Source: Pohlia nutans
Taxonomy: Eukaryota; Streptophyta; Bryopsida; Bryales; Mniaceae
DNA length: 64,000 nt
Direction: 5' to 3'
Assembly (NCBI GenBank): GCA_022496805.1
Contig: CM040085.1
Location: forward strand, 21,047,811 to 21,111,810
The number at the start of each line of letters is the position of its first letter. Position 1 is the stretch's first letter. The position numbers and the translations under genes are program-made. Of the stretch, positions 39,227 to 51,225 are shown in pieces. A model generated the notes under the pieces. The model was not told the origin of the DNA. It searched no databases and saw nothing but the letters and a program-made list of their open reading frames with translations.

Positions 39227-40350
39227 TTAAATTATTTTAGAAAACAAAAGCACAAGGAACACTGAGAATGCACAGTAATAATTATGGAGAATATGGGGAG
39301 CACCGGGAATACCTTGAGGAACACTAGGAGCATGGGGGACATGTAGAACACGAGGAACATTTAGGCCAATGGCACTAGGCCATACTAGTTTAAGTTTAAA
39401 ATTGAGTTGGTTGTTCAAAGTTGTTCTAAGTGCATACAATTTATTGAAATTCAAAACAAAATAAAAAAAATAAAAAAAACCTCATGTCAAATCCTTGAAC
39501 ATGTGTTCATTGATATTAGGATTTTAAGTTTTTTAAAAAATCACATATAATAAATATCTTCCTTTTAAAGTTGTTTCAAACTCTAAATTATCTTCTAATA
39601 ATTATTAGTGTTGTGCTTCTCTTCACATGACTTATGACGACTTGAAATGACATCAAAGGCAATGAAAGTGGAAAGACGTGAAAGACTAGATTACCGCACA
39701 AAAACGATGACTTTGACGCAGATGGAATGGAATGATCATGGAAGATGAAATGGAGCATCGACCATCCAAAGGACCTGAAAGGTAAAGATGAAATGGAATG
39801 GTCTTAGAGGACTAATGAAAATGGAACAACCAACAAGAGAACCTTATGGTTGCCCTGGATGGTCGCCAAGTCCTCTTTTGAGGTCGGCTTCATAAAATAT
39901 TTGTTCGACCCTAGACTTTTCAATAATAGAAATTATAGAAAATAAAAATAAACATGGCTTCTATGTGAAACCGTCTTGGTGGTTTACTTTTATATAGTAC
40001 ATAGAATAGTACTTTTATTTTTATTTTTTACTTTTACTTTTACTTGTAAAAGTAAAATATATATTATATAAAGGTAAACATGAATTCTATTTGGAGCTAT
40101 CTTGGTGAACACCAAAAAACACCCTCCCCAATGTATAGATGGATGGATTTTATTTATTTATTTTTAAGTTTTAATTTTTTTTTTTTTCCTTTTGGTAACA
40201 AACCCACGTAACATAATAAAGCAATGGGAGATAACACCCTTTGCAATGGGAGCACACTCTAATTACAATTAGAAACTAAATTTACGTGGCAATAACACGA
40301 TAGTCCCAAAATTCATGGAATACAAATGGCATTTCTTCATTACTTAAAAA
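39227..40350. other. Intergenic repeat-like sequence
   Basis: 39270-39375 has degenerate repeats of GAGGAACAC and related words. 39600-39690 (TGTGCTTCTCTTCACATGAC, then GACATCAAAGGCAATGAAAG) resembles 61290-61360 and may be the same decayed element. 39970-40080 is a run of TTTTACTTTTACTTTTA-like words. No gene. Confidence 0.4.
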
Positions 40351-40559
40351 AGTGAATCTAAGTGAAGATTTCCTTGCGATCCAATTTTCAAAACGAAGCT
40401 TCACTGCACTGCTCTAGTATGCTATGCATTCCTTTAGCTTTTGCTTTTTCATTCAGAAAAAGTGAGTCTCCCGCGCCTTTTACACTGGGAGAGCAAAACC
40501 GTAGTAGAGCAGCCAACGAACGTATTGCCTCGGAAGCAGCGCCTATATTTGAATTTGAC

Positions 40560-41131
40560 TTTGCACGCGCATGAGCCCGCCCACGCCCCGCGCCTCGCGC
40601 TGCCTCAACGCCCTCGCGCGCCCTCCAAGGCAACAATTGCCGCTCTCTCTCTCACTCGGGCGACGCTCCCTCCCACACAGCAGCCAGTCCTCACTCACTT
40701 GTCCCCATTCCCCCTTCCGATCATTCCATCAGTCGCTGGCTGTCCACACCCCCGATGGATTTCTCTTTGTTTTTTGGGCCCGTGACGTCCCAGGGCGTCA
40801 CCTCTCAAGCCAATTAGTCGCGCCTTGCAAGCAATTTCCATCAATTCTTTATCGCTTTCTTTACTGCCCCCGACTTCTCAGTTGTTGACGGAGTTGTTTG
40901 CCCTGCCTGCTAGCGTGGGGTCATATTTGTCGACTGACTTGACGCGCTCTGGCCGGTTTCCCTACTATCACTTTGGTGCGCGTTGGCTGAGTGCCGATGG
41001 CGGCCTAAATCACAAGTGGCATTGGCACCGACGTCATCCGCGATAATTATGTGTGCGCGCTGCCGCTACCCTAAACCGCTAGGGCCAAGCTCCCTTCGGA
41101 TGGAGCTTTGGCTCACCACCACGACTCTTCA
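40560..41131 (+). promoter_or_regulatory. GC-rich promoter and 5' UTR exon of the 5-phosphatase gene
   Basis: A sharp change from AT-rich repeats to GC-rich DNA with a CTCTCTCTCTC patch at about 40640-40655, typical of plant core promoters. An untranslated exon ends at 41131 before the donor GTGAGT. ORFs starting at ATG 40571 and nearby are not conserved-looking and would be upstream ORFs only if transcription starts before them. Confidence 0.55.
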
Positions 41132-41789
41132 GTGAGTATCTGTTTCTGTTTGAGGGATTTTTGCATTAATTGGGAAGGGATTCTGGGCGTGTGTCGGGTA
41201 AGGATGTGCGTTGAGTTCGTCGAAGGTGGTTGTGTCTTGTAGCGCTTTAATTTGTAGTGTGGTCGCTTTGATGCAGATTAAAGTGGTGAGGTGAGACTCG
41301 GCTCGAGCTTTTGTATCTTTCCTTTGAAAAATGCATCCTCGTGTGTTTCAGTCGAGTTGGGATAGGTCTTGGAGATTCAGTAGTCCGGGATTTGTTGGTT
41401 TTTTTTAGGGCATGAAAGATGCCCTTTGAGTGTGTTTGTTTTGGTTTTTAGGGTTTCGGTTATAGTATTCGTCTGAGGATATGTTCGATATTGACAAGAA
41501 GTGAGTGATGTAATTTACTAAAGCACTATCTAATATAGTGCTACTTAAAAATTGTCTGAATTGTGGATTGGAGAGGGTTATGGGACATAATGCCAAGTTG
41601 TTTCATTGACTCTTGAACATCCTTAAATGTACTTTTTGGTTGATCAAAGGCCTCTCATTGAGCAGAAAGGTTATAGGTGTTGAAGAGTGGCATGGGTGCC
41701 TCAAAACTTGGACTTGGCATTATGCACGAATGTGTTAACGCTGCTGGAACATATGAGGACTGACGAATATTTCATTTCTGTCATTTCAG
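41132..41789 (+). other. 5'-UTR intron of the 5-phosphatase gene
   Basis: Donor GTGAGTATC at 41132 and acceptor TCATTTCAG ending at 41789, with AT-rich sequence between, leaving an 81-nt leader exon before the start codon at 41871. First introns in leaders are common in plants and often raise expression. Inferred from splice signals only. Confidence 0.6.
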
Positions 41790-41870
41790 GAGATTATTGA
41801 GAGCTTTGTGAGCTCTCAGGACTTCCGTGGAAAGCAGTAGATAGCAGCATCTTAGGAGCTATTTGTTACG

Positions 41871-44301
41871 ATGGGAAATTGCGTGGGGAGAGCTGATGAT
41901 TACGTTCTTCCTCACGACCGACACACGTGGATTGCCAAGTATGGCCAGCAGGTGGCGAGGGGTTTGTTAGATTGCGGGAACAGCGATGTACTAGCCTTCA
42001 ACAGGAAACATGCTGCGACCAATACAGCGTTGTACTGCCACAAGCATCTGTGTGCTACTTGTTTTGATCCTTGTTTTCCGTTGCCATTCGAGTTGAAACT
42101 GATCGACCCCAAGATTGTCGAAAAGCTTGGGGCTGAAAGGAAGTCATCCAAAGCAGCTGCGGTCGCTCCTGAGGTTCCAGGATCGACTGTGACTCGCAAG
42201 GAGAAGGGGAGCCGAAAAGAGGCCAATCAAACGGGAATGCGAACTGTGAAGTCAGCCAAGGAGAAGTCGGCCTCTTTGAAGCGGGAGACTGTCCAAAGCA
42301 ATGCTGCCGATCTCAATGTCTATGTAGTGACGTGGAATATGAACGGCAAGGTGAGATATCCCTGGCAGATGTCTGTTCTGTTTTTGGTCTCTTCTTGGTC
42401 TGTTGTCCCTAGAATGATCTTTGAAGGGAAATGTAATGCAGGTTCTGTATTATGTGAAGTGCAGGTGTGTATGCCCCTGTTTTCTTTTCCAAGGTATCCG
42501 TCATTAAACTGTGGTGCCTGTTATGCTCTTCTTTAAGAAAATTCTTGTTGACCGTTGAAGCTTACTTTTTTTTGACATTTCAGGTCCCCACGAGCAAAAA
42601 CTTTGCGGATCTTGTTGATGTATCTGGGGAGGGCTACGACTTTTTCGTAATCGGTCTTCAGGAAGCACCACACTTTGATGTTAAAACTTCCATCTCAGAG
42701 GTTTTGGGCGACAAGTACTGGTGGGTATCTTGCTCTCTTCGACTGCGTATTGAGGTTCTTGCATGCGGCATGTGGATTTACCTTCTCTGTGACTGACATG
42801 TTCTGTTGGATAAATTATGAATGCTTGAAGTATCTGTTGGATGGTTTTTTTTTCGTTGGTTTAGAAATGTGCATTCTCGGTGCTTATTGTTCATGTGTCT
42901 TTCTTGTTACAGCTTGGTAGAATCATCTGTTTTGATGTCGCTTCAACTCTTTATTTTTACCAAGCGGTCCCTTAAGCCATTTATCACAGGTATGTTCCGG
43001 TTTAATCAAATTCTTTCTTTCATTGACTTCATACTTTATCTTCCATTGAATCTGTCTTGACCCGGTGAAAACTCCTCCAGTATATGAGTTTTAGGTGCCA
43101 AAAACATATCCTCGTGAGAGCAGAGGTCCTGATTGCGTGCTGTTGGAACCAGGTGTAAAAGTGGACAAAGTGTGGGAGAAGCGTCTCAGTGGCGTTGTGG
43201 GTAAACAGAAGGGTGCTGCAGCAGTTCGACTACAATTCGAAGACAAGTCATTGCTCTTCATAACTTCCCATCTGGCTCGTAAGTCTTTTACACATTTATT
43301 ACCGTATACGTGTTTCTCATCCTGTCTTTGAATATGTTGAATGGTTGGGCCAGGTTACTGCTGCAAGTAGAGATTCAATGCCAGATTGTGTGAATCTTTG
43401 TTTCAGGGTGGTGACATGCCAACAGTACTTAGGCCTTGAAAACGACTAATTATGCTCTGATTTTGCTTCTGAATGCAGCTCACGAGTCCAATGTGAAGGC
43501 GCGCAATGCCCAATGTGCACACATATGTCACAGTGTATTCGCAAAGTCAACATCAGCACTCTCCTGTTTTAACCCGTCGAAGGTGTCAGATGACGTGATA
43601 TCTGTTCCTGGAGCTTTGTCAAATGTTGTGGAGCAGTCCGACGTGGTAATCTGGCTCGGTGATTTGAATTACCGCGTGGAGATGCCTCGAAGTTCAGTTC
43701 AAACCGCAATCAAGAATAATAGGCTGGAGGAAGTACGTTGTTGTCCACTTTGAATAGTACACATGCTTCTTTCATCCTTTTGTGTATCTTTATGTTCTTC
43801 ATAGTATACGTTCCTTTCCAGTTTCGTGATGTGGTAGATACTTGAAAGCTCTTAAAACTTATTAGTGTGGTGCATGTGTTTGGCAGTTATGGGCCAAGGA
43901 TCAACTATCAATTGCACTACGTAAGGGTCAAGCCTTCAAAGGATTTCAAGAAGGCCCGCTTCTGTTCCCACCAACGTTCAAGTACGATGTTGGCACGGAC
44001 AACTATGACTCGAGCGTGAAGGTTTGTTTTAGGCCCTCATTAACAATTGTGCTTTTCAGTGTAAAAGATATGTAAAGGAATTTGCTGTAATTTGTATTTA
44101 ACCTTGAATCTTGAGTTTTCACAAGGTTCTCAGTTTACAAATTTGTATGTGCAGGAACGGGTACCTTCTTGGACTGATAGAATCCTATACAAAGCCAAGA
44201 CCGTGAAGGCTGAGCTGCGGAGTTATGACGCAATCGGTTCTTTGAAGACTTCTGATCATCGGCCTGTCAGAGCTCACCTTATGTTTAAGAACTTGCTTTG
44301 A
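41871..44301 (+). CDS. Inositol-polyphosphate 5-phosphatase, predicted N-myristoylated
   Basis: Removes the 5-phosphate from phosphoinositides or soluble inositol phosphates. Exons 41871-42350, 42584-42720, 42913-42989, 43126-43278, 43479-43732, 43887-44021, 44155-44301 give about 460 residues. The catalytic DNase-I-like fold is complete: TWNMNGK (154-160), GLQEAP with the metal-binding Glu (187), WLGDLNYR (341-348), PSWTDRILY (416-424) and SDHRPV (445-450). The N-terminus MGNCVG is a strong myristoylation signal with a palmitoylatable Cys4, so plasma-membrane attachment is likely. A Cys cluster C56-C61-C64-C68 and a basic linker (90-140) precede the catalytic part. The exon 4 acceptor is weak: the better one at 43094 leaves the frame one base out (see findings). 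Plant subclass is not certain; a small single-domain type such as Arabidopsis 5PTase11 is the nearest idea. Confidence 0.9.
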
Positions 44302-45070
44302 CTCAGGGTTAAGACTCCCTTTTAATATTGAGTTCTTTTTCTTTTTCCTTTAGTATATAGTACAAAGTGACGTTGAATTTCCTCAATGGCCACCAGTAAT
44401 GTTTTCAGAGGTTTATTTCTACTGAGCCGAGATTGGCCTGTAGCCCATTGCTAGTGACGACCTGACATAAGTATATATATATCCTGAGAGGTGATTTTGA
44501 AAGGGAAAGACATCAATTAGGCACCAAGGTATAGGAGATTGATGGGGTACTAATGTGCGTATCTCACCATGTCTTTAGCCATGGTTCATTCTTTTGGTCA
44601 AAAGATCAATTAGCACACTTGATTATGTTCCTCTGTATAGAAGTGGTTTGCCACTTGTTTGGACATCAAAATAATTCTAGAATACAAGTGTATATAGGAC
44701 AAGGCTGGGAAATATATCATTTTGAAGTTGGCAAGTACCATGGGTAAAAATTTGTAATCATGTGATGGGGTCTAACATGGATCATGTGATGTGGCAAGAA
44801 TTGTATTTATCTAGCTGGGTTTCTTTTATTTTTGTGTATTTTATTCTGTTGAGTTCAACAATTACAACATTACTGTAACACATAAAGTAGGTAAGCCTAA
44901 TATGACTAAAATGTGTTATTTCACATCATTTTGCTACTTAGTGAAACCATGAACCAATTTCTTAATAAAGGAAAATGAAAATGAGAAGGAATGCAAGTGA
45001 CTGAAATCATATTTTTCTAGTAAAGTATGGATTTGTTATGAATTATTGAAGTGTACCGTATTTTCTTCTC
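44302..45070. other. 3' flank of the 5-phosphatase gene
   Basis: Holds the 3' UTR and then AT-rich DNA. No clear polyadenylation site can be fixed. A 64-codon ORF at 44553-44747 is not recognisable. Confidence 0.4.
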
Positions 45071-45087
45071 ATGCCGATTAATTATTC

Positions 45088-45277
45088 AGTCGACGAGGTA
45101 CTCGGAGTGGGTTTTATGTTGATTTCCCAGATGAGAATCTGCCTGCAATTCCAATTCCAGGTGCGAATTTTGCGCTTTCTCCTGATTTTGCGATGATGTT
45201 TCAAGCAACAAATGAAACAGCGATCTTCGTGGTTTGCAAAGCCGGATCTAAGAAGAGACGATGCAACTCTAATTAGA
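45088..45277 (+). other. Exon-like open stretch, possible gene fragment
   Basis: After an acceptor-like ATTATTCAG (ends about 45089), an open frame reads RRGTRSGFYVDFPDENLPA, then IPIPGANFALSPDFAMMFQA, and stops TAG near 45276. The codon make-up looks less AT-biased than its surroundings. I do not recognise the protein. It could be a captured or decayed exon, or chance. Confidence 0.3.
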
Positions 45278-45294
45278 AAACGAATGCAGTGGAA

Positions 45295-45766
45295 TTAACC
45301 CGTAAATGCCTAGAGCCCTCTCCAAATTCGGCAGTTTTGCAAAGATGCGTTACATAATGCAACTTAGAGGGATATTTTGAACTTGATATATGAATAAAAG
45401 TTGTACGTTATGAATTTTAGATTCTATCCATACGGTTAGATCTATGATTGCTATTACCAATAATTTTGTATAAAATTTGAAACGTGAAATTCAAAATTAT
45501 TTTGTAATTCAATTACGAATAAGATATTGACAATCTACAGATGAATTTTTTTGTGATTGGTTGAAATGTAATACTCTAAGCATAGTGATTTTTGGAGATT
45601 TTTTGGTTGATTAATTCTATGAGTTGTCTTTTTTTAGAGCACTTTTACACTGAAATCTTCAAAATTTTGGGTGAATCACTACAACATGAAATGAGGCATA
45701 AAAATTTCACAAATCATCCCCTTTCTAATCGGATCACATATGCATGAAGCTAACTTCCCATAGAAT
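45295..45766 (+). mobile_element. TTAA element, family C, truncated copy C3
   Basis: Starts TTAACCCGTAAATGCC and follows the C interior for about 470 bp (TTATATGAATAAAAG-like, ATCCATACGGTTAGATC, GAGGCATAAAAATTTCAC) before losing similarity after GCTAACTTCCCATAGAATC. The right end with its hairpin is missing. More diverged than C1/C2. Confidence 0.75.
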
Positions 45767-47363
45767 CTACAGTAAAGGAAGAAAGGAACAAAACACGGTG
45801 GTGACTTTGGAACCGTGTTCCAATAGAAAGGGACAAATCACGTCGTGCAATTTGACTATGGAAAATAAATAGTTGGAAGAATATTCCATTAACGATGTAT
45901 CCATCAGATATGGTTTCCTAAAGTAGAAAAAAAATATACTATTTTTTGTTCATTGTTTTGTCTAAATGTAGTTTTAGATGAGTGACTTGGGAGAATGATG
46001 GCAAATTATCACGGAAGAGGTTTATTAATACATAAATAAACAATGTCATTTTTATCATTTGATTTTTTTTGAAATCATGTTTCGGATGAAAATGTCTAAC
46101 AACAATCAACAAAAGGGCAGCTATTATAAAAGAGGTTTACAAATACACTAGCGCTTTGCTAGGTTATTTCACATAATGGTCTTCGAGGACAGAATGGAAC
46201 AGTCATAGGAAGACCATCCAAGAATGTGAAAGGCTATGTTACATTAGGTTACATCATAAATAACCATATCCTAGAATTGTTGACAGCGGCTCACAGCCCG
46301 TCGGCTCGTTTTCATATCCCACGAGCGTTGGAAATCCACAACTCGAATCTATAGTAATCGATACCATTTTTTTCTAAACTAGCTCCAACCTAAGGTCATC
46401 ACTGGAATAAAAATGACAGTGTCACTTTTGGCTTCTTCTTTTTGTAATCATACTTTGGATGAAAATGTTTAAGAACATCCAATGAATTCAACATTCATCA
46501 ATGGCAATCGGAACATCGCATGGCCCTAGTTTTATACAAGAGGCATAGTCCGTCTAAGTGTAAATAAGATAAAATAAATTAAATTAAACCTTTGGCTTAG
46601 TCAAACCTCGATGAGGTGAAAAGAAGAACCGTTGACACAAACGATGTCCCATAAGAATATGCATCAACAGACATACATCTTCATATCTGATATATGAATA
46701 AAAAGAATCCAAGTAGAACACTTTTACCCTCCAATCTCCAAAAAAGTATAGAAGGTCAAGATTCATTGTGAACACAACAAACCTAATGTGCTCTAGTGAT
46801 AGCCCCCTCCATGAACTGGGACTTATGCCTTGATCCAAAAGAATGAAACAAGGTTGTGACTATTCAACCATGTGTCCCAATAGAAATGAATCATGGTTGT
46901 ACTAAAAATCAAAGGGATAAAGCTTAGTGACCCTAAATGTAACATATGAGTTTAGTCAAGGGAGGATAACTTTGACACTAATAATATTCTATAAATATAA
47001 GCATCATTTGATGATATCCAATATGTATAAAAACAAGTTTATCCCATATGAACAAGGCGAAGAAACATGTTTTCTCTCCTCTCCTCCATGGTCGAGATGA
47101 ACGATTCTTAGTTCACGTGCTTTGGGAATTTCTCTCAAAGGTTTGTCTCTTGTGTTATCCCATGTATTATGAAGAGGGGTGATCTCGCTCCGCACTCTTG
47201 CATGCATGTGCACATGGAGTCATGAGCTTAGAATTTACTTCCATTGGGGGTTTTTTTCTAAGTGTTTGTCTCATGTGTTATTATGACATGTACTACAAGG
47301 AGGGGTAGTCGCCCTCTTCATTCTCATAGGGTGCTAAATGTTAGTAAGTCGTGTTCTTTGCTA
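45767..47363. other. Intergenic repeat-like sequence
   Basis: Contains diverged direct repeats: the block near 46045-46110 (TCGGATGAAAATGTCTAA) recurs at 46411-46475, and the motif GTGACT...CCGTGTTCCAATAGAAA at 45800 recurs at 46858. At 47090-47335 two copies of a ~128-bp unit lie head to tail (shared words GTTTGTCTC, GTGTTATNNC, CATGTA, AGGAGGGG). No gene. Confidence 0.5.
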
Positions 47364-47939
47364 TTAACCCCTAAACGTTCTCACCCTTTTCAGATTTGGC
47401 AGTTTTCCAAAGATGCATTATAAAATGCAACTAAGAGGGATATTTTCAACTTGATGAATGAATAAAAGTTGTACATTATACATTTTAGATTCTATCCATA
47501 CGGTTAGATTTGTGATTGCCATCACCAATATTTGTGTATAAATTTTCAAACTTAAAATTTAGAGCTCTTTTGTAATATGATTACGAGTAAGATATTGACA
47601 ATTTAATACTAAAATTTGTTGGGATGGGTTGAAATGTAATACTCTAAATGTAGGGATTTTTGGAGATTTTTTGGTTGCTTAATTTTAGTAGTTGACTTTT
47701 TCAAGAGCACTTTTAGACTAAAATCTTTGAAATTTTGGGTGGAACACTACAACATGAAACGAGGCATAAAAATTTCACAAATCATCCCCTTTCTAATCGG
47801 ATCATACATGCACGAAGCTAACTTCCCATAAAAGTTTCATTAAAAAATCCACGTTGCCCAAAGTGCATGATGGATGAGAAATCGGAGTTCAAATCCGTAC
47901 ATCATGCAAAATATGCATGGTTGGGCGGTTAGGGGTTAG
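47364..47939 (+). mobile_element. TTAA element, family C, full copy C1 (576 bp)
   Basis: Left end TTAACCCCTAAACGTTCTCA; right end on the minus strand CTAACCCCTAACCGCCCAAC, where the last TTAA has become TTAG. Hairpin CATGCA-TATTT-TGCATG lies 21 bases inside the right end. Almost identical to C2 at 49359 in the opposite orientation. No coding capacity. Confidence 0.88.
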
Positions 47940-48189
47940 GGAACAAGTCATCGTCACAAGAACATAGGGAGTGGCATGGGGTACAACAATGTTGGATTCT
48001 CGAAATTGTTGAGTCAAATGGGGCATGCTCAACAAATAAGTTTCAATGATATTCAAAATCATGATTTGGAAAATATTGAATTTTAAAGAATTTTGTTTCT
48101 AGAATTCAAAAATATAGAGATAGATGAAACATAGTTGTTCCAAAAGAAATGAATTCAATGCTATTGTTATTTTTGCACGTGTTTCAAAA

Positions 48190-48475
48190 GAATGCATTGA
48201 AACACAATTGTAACTTTTAGACTCGTATCTTGAAAAAAAGAATCAAAGCAGCTATAGCTTTTACACTTGTGTCTTTATAGAAAATATTGAATTATGTTTG
48301 TGACTTTTAGACTTGTGTTCTCAAATGAAAAATAAAATACATTTGTGACTTTTGAACTCCCATTTCTAAAAAAAGAATTAAATACAATTGTGACTTTTAA
48401 TCCTACGTTCTGAAATTAAAAAATCAAACGCATTTGTGACTTTTAAACCCTACCTCCCGATAAAAGATGAGAAGT
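48190..48475 (+). repeat. Degenerate tandem array, ~46-bp unit, about six copies
   Basis: Each unit starts near TTTGTGACTTTTARAC and continues with a C/T-rich word, TTCTGAAA and an A-rich tail ending in TCAAA or TTAAATACA. The same motif in single copies at 45800 and 46858 suggests an older spread of the array. Confidence 0.65.
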
Positions 48476-49119
48476 GACTTTAACCTTTGGGCTTATGGTG
48501 TCAGAATCCAAGAATGAAACAAATGATTATGATGATTAAGGAGCTTAGTCAACTTTAAGAGTATATAAAGATGAAAACTGTCAAGGTTTTAAAGTAGTAA
48601 TATACACAAAATTTGTGAATATATATTATATAAAATGGTTGATTTAGCCACACAAATTTAATATATACTAGGTTAGAAGAAACAACTTTTGTTGAATGCC
48701 ATCATTAGATTATGTTTGTAAGTTGCACTTTATAGCACAACTAAAACTTAAAGAAATTTTGGCTCATTTAGGGGCTACTTTTCTTCCTTACCACGTGTAT
48801 AAAATGAGAGCCAAGATTTGAAAAAACTACTGTAGTCGGTTGTGAGGATTGACAAAAAGTGATTATAAAAAGAGAAGCTGAATTTTTTGGGAAACTATTT
48901 TTCAAAAAACTCTATTTTTTATTGTGAATTCTTTTTGAAAAATATTCACAAAATTTGACATTTGTTGAAAAAGAATTTTACAAAAATATAATTATTCGGG
49001 ATGAGATGTTGATCTTGACAACCGATTAAAATATACCATTTTTGCCTTGCAAAAGACAATTGGATTGCAAATTAAGGTGATTGTAACAAATTTATATTCA
49101 AAAATAAAGTTAAAAGATC

Positions 49120-49121
<2 letters not shown>

Positions 49122-49180
<59 letters not shown>
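49122..49180. repeat. (AT)n microsatellite
   Basis: About 59 uninterrupted bases of alternating A and T. Length is likely unstable and may be misassembled. Confidence 0.95.
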
Positions 49181-49184
<4 letters not shown>

Positions 49185-49358
49185 GATATTTGAATAAAAA
49201 TAAGGTTGAAAATTCATCTTATATTTATCCACTTTACATTTATATAGATGCATAGTTGAAAAATGAACTACATGAATTTGTTATCTATATACTTTTTTTT
49301 AATACAAATTGTTTTATTTTGATGGTATATTTAAAAATTCCATAAATGTACAAGAGCT

Positions 49359-49933
49359 TTAACCCCTAACTGCCCAACCATGCATATTTTGCATGATGTA
49401 CGGATTTGAACTCCGATTTCTCATCCATCATGCACTTCTGCAGCGTGGATTTTTTAATGAAACTTTTATGGGAAGTTAGCTTCGTGCATGTGTGATCCGA
49501 TTAGAAAGGGGATGATTTGTGAAAAATTTATGCCTCGTTTCATGTTGTAGTGTTCCACCCAAAATTTCAAAGATTTTAGTCTAAAAGTGCTCTTGAAAAA
49601 GTCAACTACTAAAATTAAGCAACCAAAAAATCTCCAAAAATCCCTACATTTAGAGTATTACATTTCAACCCATCCCAACAAATTTTAGTATTAAATTGTC
49701 AATATCTTACTCGTAATCATATTACAAAAGAGCTCTAAATTTTAAGTTTGAAAATTTATACACAAATATTGGTGATGGCAATCACAAATCTAACCGTATG
49801 GATAGAATCTAAAATGTATAATGTACAACTTTTATTCATTCATCAAGTTGAAAATATCCCTCTTAGTTGCATTTTATAATGCATCTTTGGAAAACTGCCA
49901 AATCTGAAAAGGGTGAGAACGTTTAGGGGTTAA
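49359..49933 (-). mobile_element. TTAA element, family C, full copy C2 (575 bp)
   Basis: Inverted relative to C1. The two differ at only a handful of places by eye: one base at a TTTTTCAC run, one in GATCACACATG, a short patch near CACGCTGCAGAAG, and the intact TTAA at the left boundary where C1 has TTAG. Both TTAA flanks are intact here. Confidence 0.9.
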
Positions 49934-51153
49934 CACAAATCTTTTTGCACTTTATCATTCACCAACATTGATCATTTCATTGAGAAAAAAAAATATAGCT
50001 TATATTCTACATTTCTTGCATGTAATGTATGAACAAAAAGCTCAACAAGAAGTTTGGAAATTTCATCTCTTTTTGAGTGAATGTGTATACAATTGATACT
50101 ATAAAGATATTGTAGCAAAACAATATTAAAAAACTAAAAAGTAAAGACTACAAGACCATTCATAATAATTGTGATTTGTATATAAAATTAATAATTGTAA
50201 TTTAAGAATTAAATTAATCCAAATTTAAGCTAGGTGATGAGTTTTAAGGATCGCAAATTTATAAACATTTTTGAATCTAATTCGTGAATTTTGCTACAGT
50301 AGACTCAAATTTCTTAATAAATATGGTATAATCATTATGCAAAATTTTATTACTTAATGTATTGAAGTCTTCGTTTTATTTATATATAGCAATGTTGTGA
50401 ACACACTTACTATTTAGGATTGTTCACAATTCAAAAGAACATGCATTGGTGTTGAAAATATCATTATTGTAATTGAAAAGAATTAAGTTTAAAATTTTTC
50501 AAAATACGTTCTAGAAGATTCTTAGTGAATGAAAAAGATGATTGAGTGTGATGAATAGGATAGATGCATCCTACACGACATTTAAGAGTTATTCTTTAAG
50601 TCTGTCTTTAACAACCACAATAGCTTCGGGTGCATTTTTTTTATCCAAACTCAATTTTGAAAAATGATAACCAAAATATCAAAGTGTTGGCTTCGCAAAT
50701 AGTGATAATTATTTGAATATTATACTGACATAGTAAGTTGTGGCAAATAATTTAATTATGTTTATGCCACTCAAACCATTTTGTGGGTTACACCCAATAC
50801 CTATGTGGTACATGGCAAAACAAATTGTTAAACTATAAAAAAATTATTTTTGTACAAACCTGCTATGTGGATATATAGTATATTGTTGTGATATATATGC
50901 AAATAAAGTATTTTTATCTCCATGGAGCTTACTCAAGGAGTAGAAAAGATATTCTTTAGATATGTCCTATTCCATGCTTGTAATTCATTTGTGCACGGAA
51001 GTTTGAAAACTACTCAACATTGTCGCCAACAGTTCCTTTGTCCGGTGAACAACGAACCAAGGGTAGGTCGAAGAGACGCTTTATTCACGCCAACCTCAAA
51101 AGAAGACTGGAATAAGCATCCATTTGTTTCTAGATGTTTACTATTAATAAATG
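49934..51153. other. AT-rich intergenic sequence, nothing recognised
   Basis: About 1.2 kb without terminal repeats or a recognisable ORF. A plus ORF at 50922-51164 is not known to me. Confidence 0.4.
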
Positions 51154-51225
51154 TTAACCCCTAAACGCTCAAACAACCATATTCTGGTCGTTGCCCAAAT
51201 CTAACAGGCTGCCCAAAAAAAAAGA
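51154..51225 (+). mobile_element. TTAA element, family I, terminus of copy I3
   Basis: TTAACCCCTAAACGCTCAAA followed by the hairpin ACCA-TATTC-TGGT and GTTGCCCAAATCTAAC, matching I2. After about 70 bp the interior is different from I1 and I2 and no right end was found. Confidence 0.6.

Noticed and set aside
40388..41046. ORFs in the GC-rich leader of the 5-phosphatase gene
   Set aside because: Overlapping frames on both strands in promoter-like sequence, low complexity, no similarity to a known protein.
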